64,000 bases of DNA from Pseudomonas fulva 12-X. GTDB taxonomy: Bacteria; Pseudomonadota; Gammaproteobacteria; Pseudomonadales; Pseudomonadaceae. Position 1 is the first letter of the stretch. Every line of letters begins with the position of its first letter. Location: positions 2,604,001 through 2,668,000 of the forward strand of contig NC_015556.1 in NCBI RefSeq assembly GCF_000213805.1, given 5' to 3'. A program made the translations under genes and the position numbers. Shown in pieces: positions 6,869 to 14,237 of the stretch. Below the pieces are notes generated by a model. That model saw nothing but the letters and a program-made list of their open reading frames with translations, did not search any database and had not been told where the DNA came from.

Positions 6869-8692
6869 CTACTCGCTGTGCAGTGCCGCATAAATCAAAC
6901 CGGCGAGCTTTTTACTGATCCCGGGAGCTTTGGCGATTTCTTCCGTGCTGGCACGGGACAACTCCTGCAGACCGCCAAAGTGATTGAGCAGTTCACGGCG
7001 CCGTTTCGGGCCGACCCCCGCGACCTCCTCCAGGCTCGACGTACGACGCGCTTTGCCACGGCGAGCGCGATGCCCGGTGATGGCGAAGCGGTGCGACTCG
7101 TCACGGATCTGCTGGATCAGATGCAGCGCCGGCGAGTTACCCGGCAGGGTGAATTCATGTTCAGCATCATTCAGGTACAGGGTTTCCAGACCAGGCTTGC
7201 GGGTGGTGCCCTTGGCCACGCCGAGCAGGATCAGCGGCGGCACCTCGAGCTTGGTGAGCACCTCGCGAGCCATCGCCAGCTGTCCCTTGCCGCCGTCGAC
7301 CAGCAGGATATCCGGTAGCTTGCCCTCGTTCTGCTTGACCTTGCTGAAGCGCCGGGTCAACGCCTGATGCATGGCCGCGTAGTCATCACCAGCGGTCACG
7401 CCTTCGATGTTGTAGCGCCGGTAGTCCGACTTGATCGGGCCTTCAGGGCCGAACACCACGCAGGAGGCGACCGTCGCCTCACCGCTGGAATGGCTGATAT
7501 CGAAGCACTCCAGGCGCTGTGGCACCGCATCCATGTCCAGCGCTTCGGCCAGTGCATCGAAACGCCCGGCCATGTGCTCGCGGTTGGCCAGCCTGGCTCC
7601 CAGTGCCTGCTCGGCATTGGTGACCGCCAGTGCCTGCCATCGTGCACGCGTACCACGAACGCGGTAGCTGATGGCCAATTCGCGACCACGTAGCTCCTGA
7701 ATGGCCGCAATCAGCACGGGATAATCTTCGTGGGGCGCGTTGACGATCAACTCGCTCGGCAGGTCTCGCTCATGACTGCCTAGGTAGTACTGGCCGAGAA
7801 ACGCGACGAGCACATCCTGCGCCTCTTCTTCGATGGCCACCTGCGGAAAGAAATTCTTGCTGCCCAGCACACGCCCGCCGCGCACGCTGATCAGGTGCAC
7901 GCAGGCGCCGCCTGGATTGACCAGCGCGGCGATGATGTCGACATCACCGGTTCCGCCCTCCATGCTCTGCTGATCCTGCACACGGCGCAGTAGGGCCATC
8001 TGATCGCGCAGCTCAGCGGCCTTTTCGAAATCCAGGGCGGCGGACGCCTGCTGCATGTTCTCGGCGAGCTCGGCGTTCAGGGCATTGCTGCGCCCTTCTA
8101 GGAACATCACCGAGTGACGCACATCCTCGGCGTACTCGGCTGGCTCGACTAGACCAACACAAGGCGCTTTGCAGCGTTTGATCTGGTATTGCAGGCAGGG
8201 CCGCGTGCGGTTGCGGTAATAACTGTCCTCGCACTGGCGAACCAGAAAGGTCTTCTGCAACAGCGCCAGGCTTTCGCGGATCGCTCCGGCACTGGGATAG
8301 GGACCGAAATAGCGACCTTTTCGATTCTTCGCGCCGCGGTGAATATCCAGACGCGGGAAGTCGCCATCGGACAGGAATACGTAAGGATAGGATTTGTCGT
8401 CACGCAGCAGGATGTTGTATGGCGGACGCCACTCCTTGATCAGCGTCTGCTCGAGCAGCAAGGCTTCAGTTTCGTTGCCCGTAATGGTGGTTTCCACCTG
8501 CGCGATCTTGCTGACCAGCGCCATGGTCTTGGTGGCCAGGCCGGTCTTGCGAAAGTAGCTGGCGAGCCGCTTCTTGAGGTTTTTGGCCTTGCCGACGTAC
8601 AGCAGATTGCCACTCGCATCGAACATGCGATAAACGCCCGGGCGCCCACTGCAGGTAGCGAGAAATGCACTGGAATCGAACACTGGAGTCAC
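6869..8692 (-). CDS. uvrC: UvrABC nucleotide-excision repair subunit C
   Basis: 607 residues from a GTG at 8690-8692 that begins [24 protein letters not shown]; this matches UvrC N-termini of other pseudomonads, whereas the ATG at 8707 would overlap gacA by 14 nt. Domains in order: GIY-YIG nuclease ([25 protein letters not shown]), a Cys-rich segment ([15 protein letters not shown]), UvrB-binding UVR motif ([23 protein letters not shown]), RNase H-like C-terminal nuclease ([20 protein letters not shown]...[10 protein letters not shown]) and C-terminal helix-hairpin-helix pair ([21 protein letters not shown]). It cuts on both sides of a UvrB-bound lesion. It starts 1 nt after the gacA stop, so translation is probably coupled. 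Confidence 0.97.
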   Translation of the reverse strand: MTPVFDSSAFLATCSGRPGVYRMFDASGNLLYVGKAKNLKKRLASYFRKTGLATKTMALVSKIAQVETTITGNETEALLLEQTLIKEWRPPYNILLRDDKSYPYVFLSDGDFPRLDIHRGAKNRKGRYFGPYPSAGAIRESLALLQKTFLVRQCEDSYYRNRTRPCLQYQIKRCKAPCVGLVEPAEYAEDVRHSVMFLEGRSNALNAELAENMQQASAALDFEKAAELRDQMALLRRVQDQQSMEGGTGDVDIIAALVNPGGACVHLISVRGGRVLGSKNFFPQVAIEEEAQDVLVAFLGQYYLGSHERDLPSELIVNAPHEDYPVLIAAIQELRGRELAISYRVRGTRARWQALAVTNAEQALGARLANREHMAGRFDALAEALDMDAVPQRLECFDISHSSGEATVASCVVFGPEGPIKSDYRRYNIEGVTAGDDYAAMHQALTRRFSKVKQNEGKLPDILLVDGGKGQLAMAREVLTKLEVPPLILLGVAKGTTRKPGLETLYLNDAEHEFTLPGNSPALHLIQQIRDESHRFAITGHRARRGKARRTSSLEEVAGVGPKRRRELLNHFGGLQELSRASTEEIAKAPGISKKLAGLIYAALHSE

Positions 8693-8693
8693 G

Positions 8694-9338
8694 TCAGCTG
8701 GTGGCATCGACCATGCCGTGACGGACGGCGAGCAGCGCCAACTCCACATCGCTGGTGATCGAAAGCTTTTCGAAGATCCGGTAGCGGTAGGTATTCACGG
8801 TCTTGGGCGACAGGCACAGCTTGTCGGAGATGCTCTGCACCTTCTGGCAGCCGGCGATCATCAGCGCGATCTGGATTTCACGTTCGGAAAGCAGATCGAA
8901 TGGCGAATTGCTGCTCTGCGGCTGGAAGGATTTCAGCGCTAGCTGCTGAGCGATCTGCGGGCTGATGAAGCGCTGACCCGCAAACACCATGCGAATGGCC
9001 TGCACCATCTCTTCAAGACCTGCACCTTTAGTGAGATAGCCTGCGGCGCCTGCCTGCAGCAGCCGCGTAGGGAACGGATCTTCCTCACACACGGTGACGG
9101 CAACGACCTTGAGATCGGGATGGCTGCGCATTAGCTTGCGGGTCGCTTCAAGGCCGCCGATGCCGGGCATCTTCACGTCCATCAGCACCACATCGGGTTT
9201 GAGTTCGCGGACCTTTTTCAGCGCCTCTTCGCCAGAGCTTGCTTGGCCAATGACCTGCAGGCCTTCAATGTCGGCCAGCATGCGCGAGATACCCGTACGA
9301 ACTAGGTCGTGATCATCAACAACCAATACCTTAATCAA
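8694..9338 (-). CDS. gacA: Response regulator GacA (UvrY family)
   Basis: 214 residues. The receiver domain has the acidic pair at D8/D9, the phosphoacceptor D54 ([10 protein letters not shown]) and K-x-x-G-x (YLTKGAG). The C-terminus is a LuxR/NarL helix-turn-helix ([44 protein letters not shown]). The start is TTG (9336-9338) with GAGG about 7 nt upstream; rare-start gacA genes are known in Pseudomonas. GacA is phosphorylated by GacS and activates rsmX/Y/Z small RNAs, which relieve RsmA repression of secondary metabolism and biofilm genes. None of those RNAs is in this window. uvrC follows directly. Confidence 0.97.
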   Translation of the reverse strand: MIKVLVVDDHDLVRTGISRMLADIEGLQVIGQASSGEEALKKVRELKPDVVLMDVKMPGIGGLEATRKLMRSHPDLKVVAVTVCEEDPFPTRLLQAGAAGYLTKGAGLEEMVQAIRMVFAGQRFISPQIAQQLALKSFQPQSSNSPFDLLSEREIQIALMIAGCQKVQSISDKLCLSPKTVNTYRYRIFEKLSITSDVELALLAVRHGMVDATS

Positions 9339-9664
9339 ACGAACACCTCGTACCTGCGCGAGCGCCGCACCGCGACTAACTGTGAGAAATGCACCATAAC
9401 AAAAAACCTGACAGGTGAGTTAGCGGTGTACGCCAATTTACAAGCGTCAAACAAAGTTACCCGTGCAAAGGGAGCATACGCCCTCATCCTCGCCAACCTA
9501 CTTCATCCATCTCGTACTCATAACGACATCAACAAGTCATGCCCCGCATACGGTGCGAAACAGAAAGAGAAATGCCGCAGTGCCGGCCAATAATTTATTC
9601 GGAACACCCCAGCACAAGCACCGCTCTGAACTTACAGACTGTGCACCACACCGAGGGCTTTACC
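9339..9664. other. Intergenic region between gacA and the DUF3509 gene
   Basis: About 326 bp separating two divergent genes. It must hold the gacA promoter/leader on minus and the DUF3509 promoter on plus. It is less GC-rich than its surroundings (for example 9397-9450 and 9580-9600). I see no convincing -35/-10 pair, long inverted repeat or RNA gene. In-frame upstream extensions of the DUF3509 gene through this stretch look non-coding. Confidence 0.4.
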
Positions 9665-9871
9665 ATGGACATGCTTATCAAGCAGCTGAAGACCGTAACC
9701 GCCGGGCGCTATCACATCGTTACCGAAACCTCTCCTGAAGGCCTGCAGGTTGACTGCCTCGACCTGCAATGCAATCTGGTCGCAACGCGTCGCCTCACCG
9801 CAGCACAGCTGCAGAACAAGATCCTGATGACCGCGGTGTATGCCGATTTGAAGGGCACGCTGGGCTACTGA
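9665..9871 (+). CDS. DUF3509 domain protein
   Basis: 68 residues from ATG 9665 (MDMLIKQLKTVTAGRYHIVTETSPEGLQVDCLDLQCNLVATRRLTAAQLQNKILMTAVYADLK). The start is chosen because upstream codons are AT-rich and non-coding in character and because DUF3509 proteins begin with a MD-x-L-x-K-x-L pattern like this. The fold is probably a small alpha/beta. It is found mainly in Pseudomonas, with unknown function. GAGG lies about 12 nt upstream, a little far. Confidence 0.8.
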   Translation: MDMLIKQLKTVTAGRYHIVTETSPEGLQVDCLDLQCNLVATRRLTAAQLQNKILMTAVYADLKGTLGY

Positions 9872-9896
9872 GGGAACAGTTCAATTCGGCGCTTTA

Positions 9897-9932
9897 AAGC
9901 GCGGTCACATGCATTAGAGCCGCGCTTAAGTC
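9897..9932 (+). terminator. Possible terminator hairpin after the DUF3509 gene
   Basis: AAGCGCGG (9897-9904) pairs with CCGCGCTT (9920-9927) across a 15-nt loop. It overlaps a perfect 14-bp palindrome GCGCTTTAAAGCGC (9889-9902), so two alternative hairpins are possible. Only a weak TTAAG follows. The remaining ~230 bp up to 10165 show nothing else I can name. Confidence 0.4.
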
Positions 9933-10164
9933 ACTCACCTTCACGCAATCGTCCTCCTCCTCGCTTTACGCCCTCTATTTTACCTGACAAGCGTCTCGTC
10001 ACTTGCGCCCACACCGAACGTGGAGCCCGTTCGCGACTGCACAAACGTGACCGACTGGTCGCACAAATAGCCTGAACGAAGCTGAAAATCGCCGATTCTA
10101 TTCACATCATGCACAGCGTTTTGCGTCGCTGCTGCGATGCGCTCTGAATAGATACAGGAATGAT

Positions 10165-10272
10165 ATGACCATGATCTGGATAGTACTCGGCATCGCCCTT
10201 TCTATCGCCTCATTACTGGGCGCAGGCATCTATTCGCTTCTGCAAATCCTTGGCGAATTCAGCCAGAACTGA
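10165..10272 (+). CDS. Candidate 35-residue single-pass membrane peptide
   Basis: ATG 10165 (or ATG 10171, 33 residues) to TGA 10272. The product starts MTMIWIVLGIALSIASLLG and continues with more hydrophobic residues before a polar LGEFSQN end, so it is almost entirely one transmembrane helix. AGGAA (10156-10160) lies 4 nt before the first ATG and 10 nt before the second, which favours 10171. It is followed 50 bp later by a strong terminator. Small membrane peptides of this design are common in bacteria but I cannot name this one. Confidence 0.5.
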   Translation: MTMIWIVLGIALSIASLLGAGIYSLLQILGEFSQN

Positions 10273-10324
10273 AAACCACAGTGGCAGCGGCTCTGGAAGT
10301 TCGCTGCCAGCCAAACAGCAGGCG

Positions 10325-10356
10325 AAAAAAAGCCCGGCGAAAACCGGGCTTTTTTA
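10325..10356. terminator. Bidirectional rho-independent terminator
   Basis: AGCCCGG and CCGGGCT form a strong stem around a CGAAAA loop, with an A-run (10325-10331) and a T-run (10350-10355) on its flanks. It serves the plus-strand peptide gene and the minus-strand tRNA-Ser. Confidence 0.9.
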
Positions 10357-10360
10357 GAAG

Positions 10361-10451
10361 TGGTGGAGGGCCAGGGATTCGAACCCTGGGAACGCTATTA
10401 ACGTTCGCCGGTTTTCAAGACCGGTGCATTCAACCGCTCTGCCAACCCTCC
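10361..10451 (-). tRNA. tRNA-Ser (anticodon TGA)
   Basis: 91 nt on the minus strand from GGAGGGTTGG to CCCTCCACCA with encoded CCA. The anticodon loop GTCTTGAAAAC carries TGA. A long class II variable arm (GAACGTTAATAGCGTTC) and T-arm GGTTCGAATCC are present. Confidence 0.95.
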
Positions 10452-10632
10452 AGGTCGACACGAAATGCCTCGGTTCGCCGAAACATTCCTTTGCAACCTT
10501 GCAGGTTGCGGGCGGCATCTTACCGGAACGCAACACACTGTCAAACACTCTGACTTGGCAGCCCCCAAGGCTCTGTTAAGATGCTTCTCGACCATTGGTC
10601 ACTGACCAACAGCATTCACTAGGAGTGTCGCC

Positions 10633-11301
10633 ATGCGCGAACAAGATTACGCACATAGCCCTACACGGGTTGAACAAACCGCAGTCAGCAGCGTTCTGCG
10701 CAACACATACGGTTTGCTGGCTCTCACCCTGGCATTCAGTGGCATCGTGGCGTTCATGGCGCAACGCGCCAACGTTCCTTACCCGAATATCTTCGTGGTA
10801 CTGATCGGCTTCTACGGCCTGTTCTTCCTGACCGCCAAGCTGCGGGACTCCGGCTGGGGCATCCTGTCGACCTTCGCCCTCACCGGCTTTATGGGTTACA
10901 CCCTGGGCCCGATCCTCAACCGCTACCTCGGCATGGCCAACGGCGCTGAAGTCGTCAGCTCGGCGTTCATGATGACCGCACTGGTGTTCTGCGGCCTGTC
11001 GGCTTACGTGCTGACCACCCGCAAGGACATGAGCTTCCTGAGCGGTTTCATCACCGCTGGCTTCTTCGTTCTGCTGGGCGCTGTACTGGCCAGCTTCTTC
11101 TTCCAGATCAGCGGCCTGCAACTGGCGATCAGCGCCGGCTTCGTGCTGTTCTCCTCGGCCTGCATCCTGTTCCAGACCAGCGCGATCATCCATGGTGGTG
11201 AGCGCAACTACATCATGGCGACCATCAGCCTGTATGTATCGATCTACAACCTGTTCGTCAGCCTGCTGCAGATCTTCGGCATCATGGGCGGCGACGACTG
11301 A
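10633..11301 (+). CDS. Bax inhibitor-1/YccA family membrane protein
   Basis: 222 residues with about seven transmembrane segments (for example [79 protein letters not shown]). The last segment with its [16 protein letters not shown] motif is the BI-1/YccA signature, and the terminal aspartates fit the acidic C-terminus. YccA interacts with the FtsH protease in E. coli; other members are pH-gated calcium channels. AGGAG lies 8 nt upstream. It is a single gene with its own terminator. Confidence 0.93.
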   Translation: MREQDYAHSPTRVEQTAVSSVLRNTYGLLALTLAFSGIVAFMAQRANVPYPNIFVVLIGFYGLFFLTAKLRDSGWGILSTFALTGFMGYTLGPILNRYLGMANGAEVVSSAFMMTALVFCGLSAYVLTTRKDMSFLSGFITAGFFVLLGAVLASFFFQISGLQLAISAGFVLFSSACILFQTSAIIHGGERNYIMATISLYVSIYNLFVSLLQIFGIMGGDD

Positions 11302-11316
11302 TCGTCACCCGCAAAC

Positions 11317-11346
11317 AAAAAACCCGCCTCGATGGCGGGTTTTTTA
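11317..11346 (+). terminator. Terminator of the BI-1/YccA gene
   Basis: AAAAAACCCGCC pairs with GGCGGGTTTTTT around TCGAT. It probably also serves the convergent START-domain gene ending at 11360. Confidence 0.92.
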
Positions 11347-11359
11347 TGGCCTGTAAAAA

Positions 11360-11959
11360 TTACCGCTGGGCCTTTTCGCGCATGCCCTTGAGCGTATTGA
11401 AGGGCGCCTCGACCACGAACTTGTTGGATAGCCACGAAGGCACGCTGCCACCTGGATCGGTATGCGCCTCGTAGACCACCTCGACCATGCCATCGGGCTT
11501 GGGTGTCATGGTCCAGCGACCTTCCACACTGGCAACGCGCACGTAGCCTTTTTCCTCAGGCTGATAATTCGGCACGCCATGCAGGCTGCGCGTCACGCTG
11601 CCATCGGCGCCTTGCTGGGTGGTGACCTCGATGATCGAATCCCTCGGCGTCACCGGCCATGGCGTATTGAAGCGCGTGTAGGTCCAACTCTTGTCACCTT
11701 CATGCTTGAGTAGTCGTTGCTCCTGGCATTCATGAATCCACGCGCAGGAGGCCACCACGTCTTCCTGCAACGCCCTGAGCTTGGACACATCACTTTTTAT
11801 CAAGGTGACGCCACGGTAAGCCTTGTAGGGAGAGCCGGCCACTTCGCTGAGATAGACCTTGATGCCCTCCTCATCCTTCGCCAGGCGCCAGTCCTCGGCG
11901 TGGGCGGCAGACGCGACACACAGCGCCGCACTTGCTAGCAACAAACGGGTCAACGACAT
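11360..11959 (-). CDS. Exported START-domain protein
   Basis: 199 residues. A signal peptide (MSLTRLLLASAALCVASAAHA, cleaved before EDW) is followed by a START/SRPBCC-type lipid-binding domain: DWRLAKDEEGIKVYLSEVAGSPYKAYRGVTLI, the W-x-x-x-C-x-E stretch ACAWIHECQE-like, FNTPWPVTPRDSIIEV and a C-terminal FVVEAPFNTLKGMR helix. START domains bind sterols, lipids or other hydrophobic ligands; in pseudomonads the ligand is not known. It is periplasmic by prediction. The next gene upstream on the same strand is 30 bp away, so they may be cotranscribed. Confidence 0.9.
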   Translation of the reverse strand: MSLTRLLLASAALCVASAAHAEDWRLAKDEEGIKVYLSEVAGSPYKAYRGVTLIKSDVSKLRALQEDVVASCAWIHECQEQRLLKHEGDKSWTYTRFNTPWPVTPRDSIIEVTTQQGADGSVTRSLHGVPNYQPEEKGYVRVASVEGRWTMTPKPDGMVEVVYEAHTDPGGSVPSWLSNKFVVEAPFNTLKGMREKAQR

Positions 11960-11989
11960 TTTTATTCTCCGGGATGTGTCTGTAGAGCG

Positions 11990-12250
11990 TCAGACGGCAG
12001 TCGCCGTGACATCTTCCAGCCAGGCCAGCAGGCGGATGGCTTCTTCACGGCTATTACCGCAGACAGCGAAATCGGCTGAAAATGCGGCGCATACAGCAGG
12101 CCGGTCCTCGCGACCGAAGATCGAACAGAGGTTGTCGTCGGCCAGGTTCACGCAGCGCTCGCCAGCGGCCTTGCCGTTGGGCATGCCGGGGATAAATGAG
12201 CTGATCGACGGGGAAATACAGCAGGCGCCACAACGAGGACGACATTGCAT
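11990..12250 (-). CDS. YkgJ family cysteine-cluster protein
   Basis: 86 residues from ATG 12250, with GAGG 8 nt upstream; this start gives MQCRPRCGACCISPSISS, the family N-terminus. Cysteines at 3, 7, 10, 11, 33, 42, 54 and 64 with the CGACC and C-x8-C spacing are the hallmark of the YkgJ/UPF0153 zinc- or iron-binding cluster. The biochemical role is unknown. It lies 30 bp upstream of the START-domain gene on the same strand. Confidence 0.9.
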   Translation of the reverse strand: MQCRPRCGACCISPSISSFIPGMPNGKAAGERCVNLADDNLCSIFGREDRPAVCAAFSADFAVCGNSREEAIRLLAWLEDVTATAV

Positions 12251-12329
12251 GGAAAGGACCTCGAACAAGGGCATGCAGCAAACGGCGGCGATTCTAGCCT
12301 GCCGTTTCCCCCGCCGGCAGCCCCTCTAA

Positions 12330-14237
12330 TCAGGTCAGATCGAAACGAATGCTGAAGCACGCGCCCTCACCTGGCTGGCTGGCGACTTCCAGCTCGGCGC
12401 CCAGCACATCTACCGCGAGCTGGTGGGTGATATGCAACCCCAGACCGGTGCCGCCTTGACCACGGCGCGTGGTGAAGAACGGGTCGAAAATCTTGCCCTG
12501 CAGCTCGTCATCCATACCCCGACCGTTGTCGATGACTTCGATGACGCACTGCCCTTGCGCCTCGTCGACCTGAGCACGAACGGTGACCACACCCTTCACG
12601 CCAGGATCGAAGGCGTGAACCAGGGCATTGTCGACGAGATTCTGCACGATCTGCCCGAGAGGTCCCGGGTAGCTGTCTAGTAGCAGGCTCGGTGCCACGT
12701 CCACCACGATTCGATGATCGCTTTGGCGAAGCTTTGGCTGTAACAGCAGCACCACCTCATCCACCAGCTCGCGCAGGTCAAAACGGCGCCGCTCCGTGCT
12801 GGCACGGTCGGTGGCCAGTTGCTTGAAGGCGCGGGTCAGCTGCGACATGCGCTCCAGGCTGATCAGAATGATGCTCAGGCCATCGTCAGTGCGCTGCACG
12901 AAGCGCTCCAGCGTCGTGCGTTTCAGGCCTTCACGCATCGCGATCTGAAATTCCTGGCTGGCTCGTTCCAGAGTCGAAGCGGCCACACTGGCGGCACCAA
13001 TCGGCGTATTCAGCTCATGGGCAACGCCGGCGACCATGGTGCCGAGCGATGACAGTTTTTCAGCCTGCAATAATGCGCGGCGCGTGCGCTGCAACTGCTC
13101 GACAGTGCGCTGCAATTGCTCGTTGCTGGCGGTCAGCGCCCGGCTGCTCACATGCAGGCCATGTTCGGCGCGCAGCCGCTCGGCCTCGTCGATGGCACGG
13201 CGCACGCTGATCAGAAGCCCGACGCCCTGCAACACGCAGAAGAACAGCAGGACACGCCACAGTACGTCCCAACGCAACTCGCTGAGATTAAGGGCAGGCA
13301 GATGAGACAGCAGCAGCCAATGGTCTGCGGCGTTGGACGTCGCCGAAACGGCATCGCTGGGCCGAAAATGGCTGTATGCCCAGAAGCCAGCCGGGTCGAT
13401 GAACGAGCCGCGCTGCTCGTCCTGCAAACGCTGCCAGCTCGAAGGCTGCTGGCTGGCGAGGGTCAGTTCGGGCTTGCCCAGCAGAAAGCCCCAGGCATGT
13501 TCGGGACGCTCGCCAAGCATCCAGTAACCTTCATGATCGAGCAGCTGCAGGGAGCCGCCGTATGCCACCGAGGTCTCACGCAGGCGTTGAAGCATCCGCT
13601 CGGCGCGATAATCAAGGATCAGCACGCCGCGCCGTTCGCCACGCTCGCTGAAAATCGGCACCGCCGCACGCAGGATCGGCTCTATGGACTCCACGGAACC
13701 GTCGGCCCGATAACGTCGCTCAACATCGAAGCGCGACAGATAGGACTCGCCCTTGTAAAGGTGCATGGTTTCCACGAAGTAATAGGCGGCCGAGTCGTTC
13801 TGTAGATCCGCCTCGGCAACCCGCTGCGCCTCACCGGAAACGCTGTCGATGCGCACCCGCTCCATGCCCTGCTCATCGAGCCAGCGAATGTGCTGGTAGG
13901 TGCCGCGGCTATCGGAAAACTCGGCGAACAGTTCGCTCAGCGCCGCCAGGCTTTCTGCTGATTCTTGCTTCACGAGCTGATCGAGCAAGGGTTGCTGGCT
14001 GAGAAACTGCAGATCACCACGCAAGCTCGACAGATGTCGCTCCAGCACCGCCACGCCCTCGTTCAGGCTATCGGTCTGCGCTTCGAGCAGCGGTTCCAGC
14101 CGGTCACTGAGCATGCGGTCGTAGAGCAGCAGGCTAAGCACGATGATCAGCAGCGACCAGGGCAGAAACAGCACCAGCAGGTTGCGCGGCAGCGGCCTGG
14201 CAATTGCTTTTCGCCAACCGGCGATGCGACCCGCCAT
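12330..14237 (-). CDS. Membrane sensor histidine kinase
   Basis: 635 residues from ATG 14237, which overlaps the stop of the upstream gene (TGATG). Order of parts: transmembrane segment near residues 19-38 (LLVLFLPWSLLIIVLSLLLYD), a ~260-residue periplasmic Cache-like sensor (YRADGSVESIEPILRAAVPIF...GVLILDYRAERML is typical), second membrane segment (LWRVLLFFCVLQGVGLLISV), coiled coil (ELQRTVEQLQRTRRALLQAEKLSSLG is within ASNEQLQ...), phosphoacceptor H407 in VAGVAHELNTPIGAA, N box NLVDNALVHAF, G boxes DNGRGM and GTGLGLHI. It autophosphorylates in response to an unknown ligand. No DNA-binding regulator is adjacent; the coupled upstream REC-EAL protein is the likely partner. Confidence 0.93.
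   Translation of the reverse strand: MAGRIAGWRKAIARPLPRNLLVLFLPWSLLIIVLSLLLYDRMLSDRLEPLLEAQTDSLNEGVAVLERHLSSLRGDLQFLSQQPLLDQLVKQESAESLAALSELFAEFSDSRGTYQHIRWLDEQGMERVRIDSVSGEAQRVAEADLQNDSAAYYFVETMHLYKGESYLSRFDVERRYRADGSVESIEPILRAAVPIFSERGERRGVLILDYRAERMLQRLRETSVAYGGSLQLLDHEGYWMLGERPEHAWGFLLGKPELTLASQQPSSWQRLQDEQRGSFIDPAGFWAYSHFRPSDAVSATSNAADHWLLLSHLPALNLSELRWDVLWRVLLFFCVLQGVGLLISVRRAIDEAERLRAEHGLHVSSRALTASNEQLQRTVEQLQRTRRALLQAEKLSSLGTMVAGVAHELNTPIGAASVAASTLERASQEFQIAMREGLKRTTLERFVQRTDDGLSIILISLERMSQLTRAFKQLATDRASTERRRFDLRELVDEVVLLLQPKLRQSDHRIVVDVAPSLLLDSYPGPLGQIVQNLVDNALVHAFDPGVKGVVTVRAQVDEAQGQCVIEVIDNGRGMDDELQGKIFDPFFTTRRGQGGTGLGLHITHQLAVDVLGAELEVASQPGEGACFSIRFDLT

Noticed and set aside
9539..9664. 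N-terminal extension of the DUF3509 protein by 42 residues
   Set aside because: The added residues do not resemble the family and the codons are not typical; the ATG at 9665 gives the known N-terminus.
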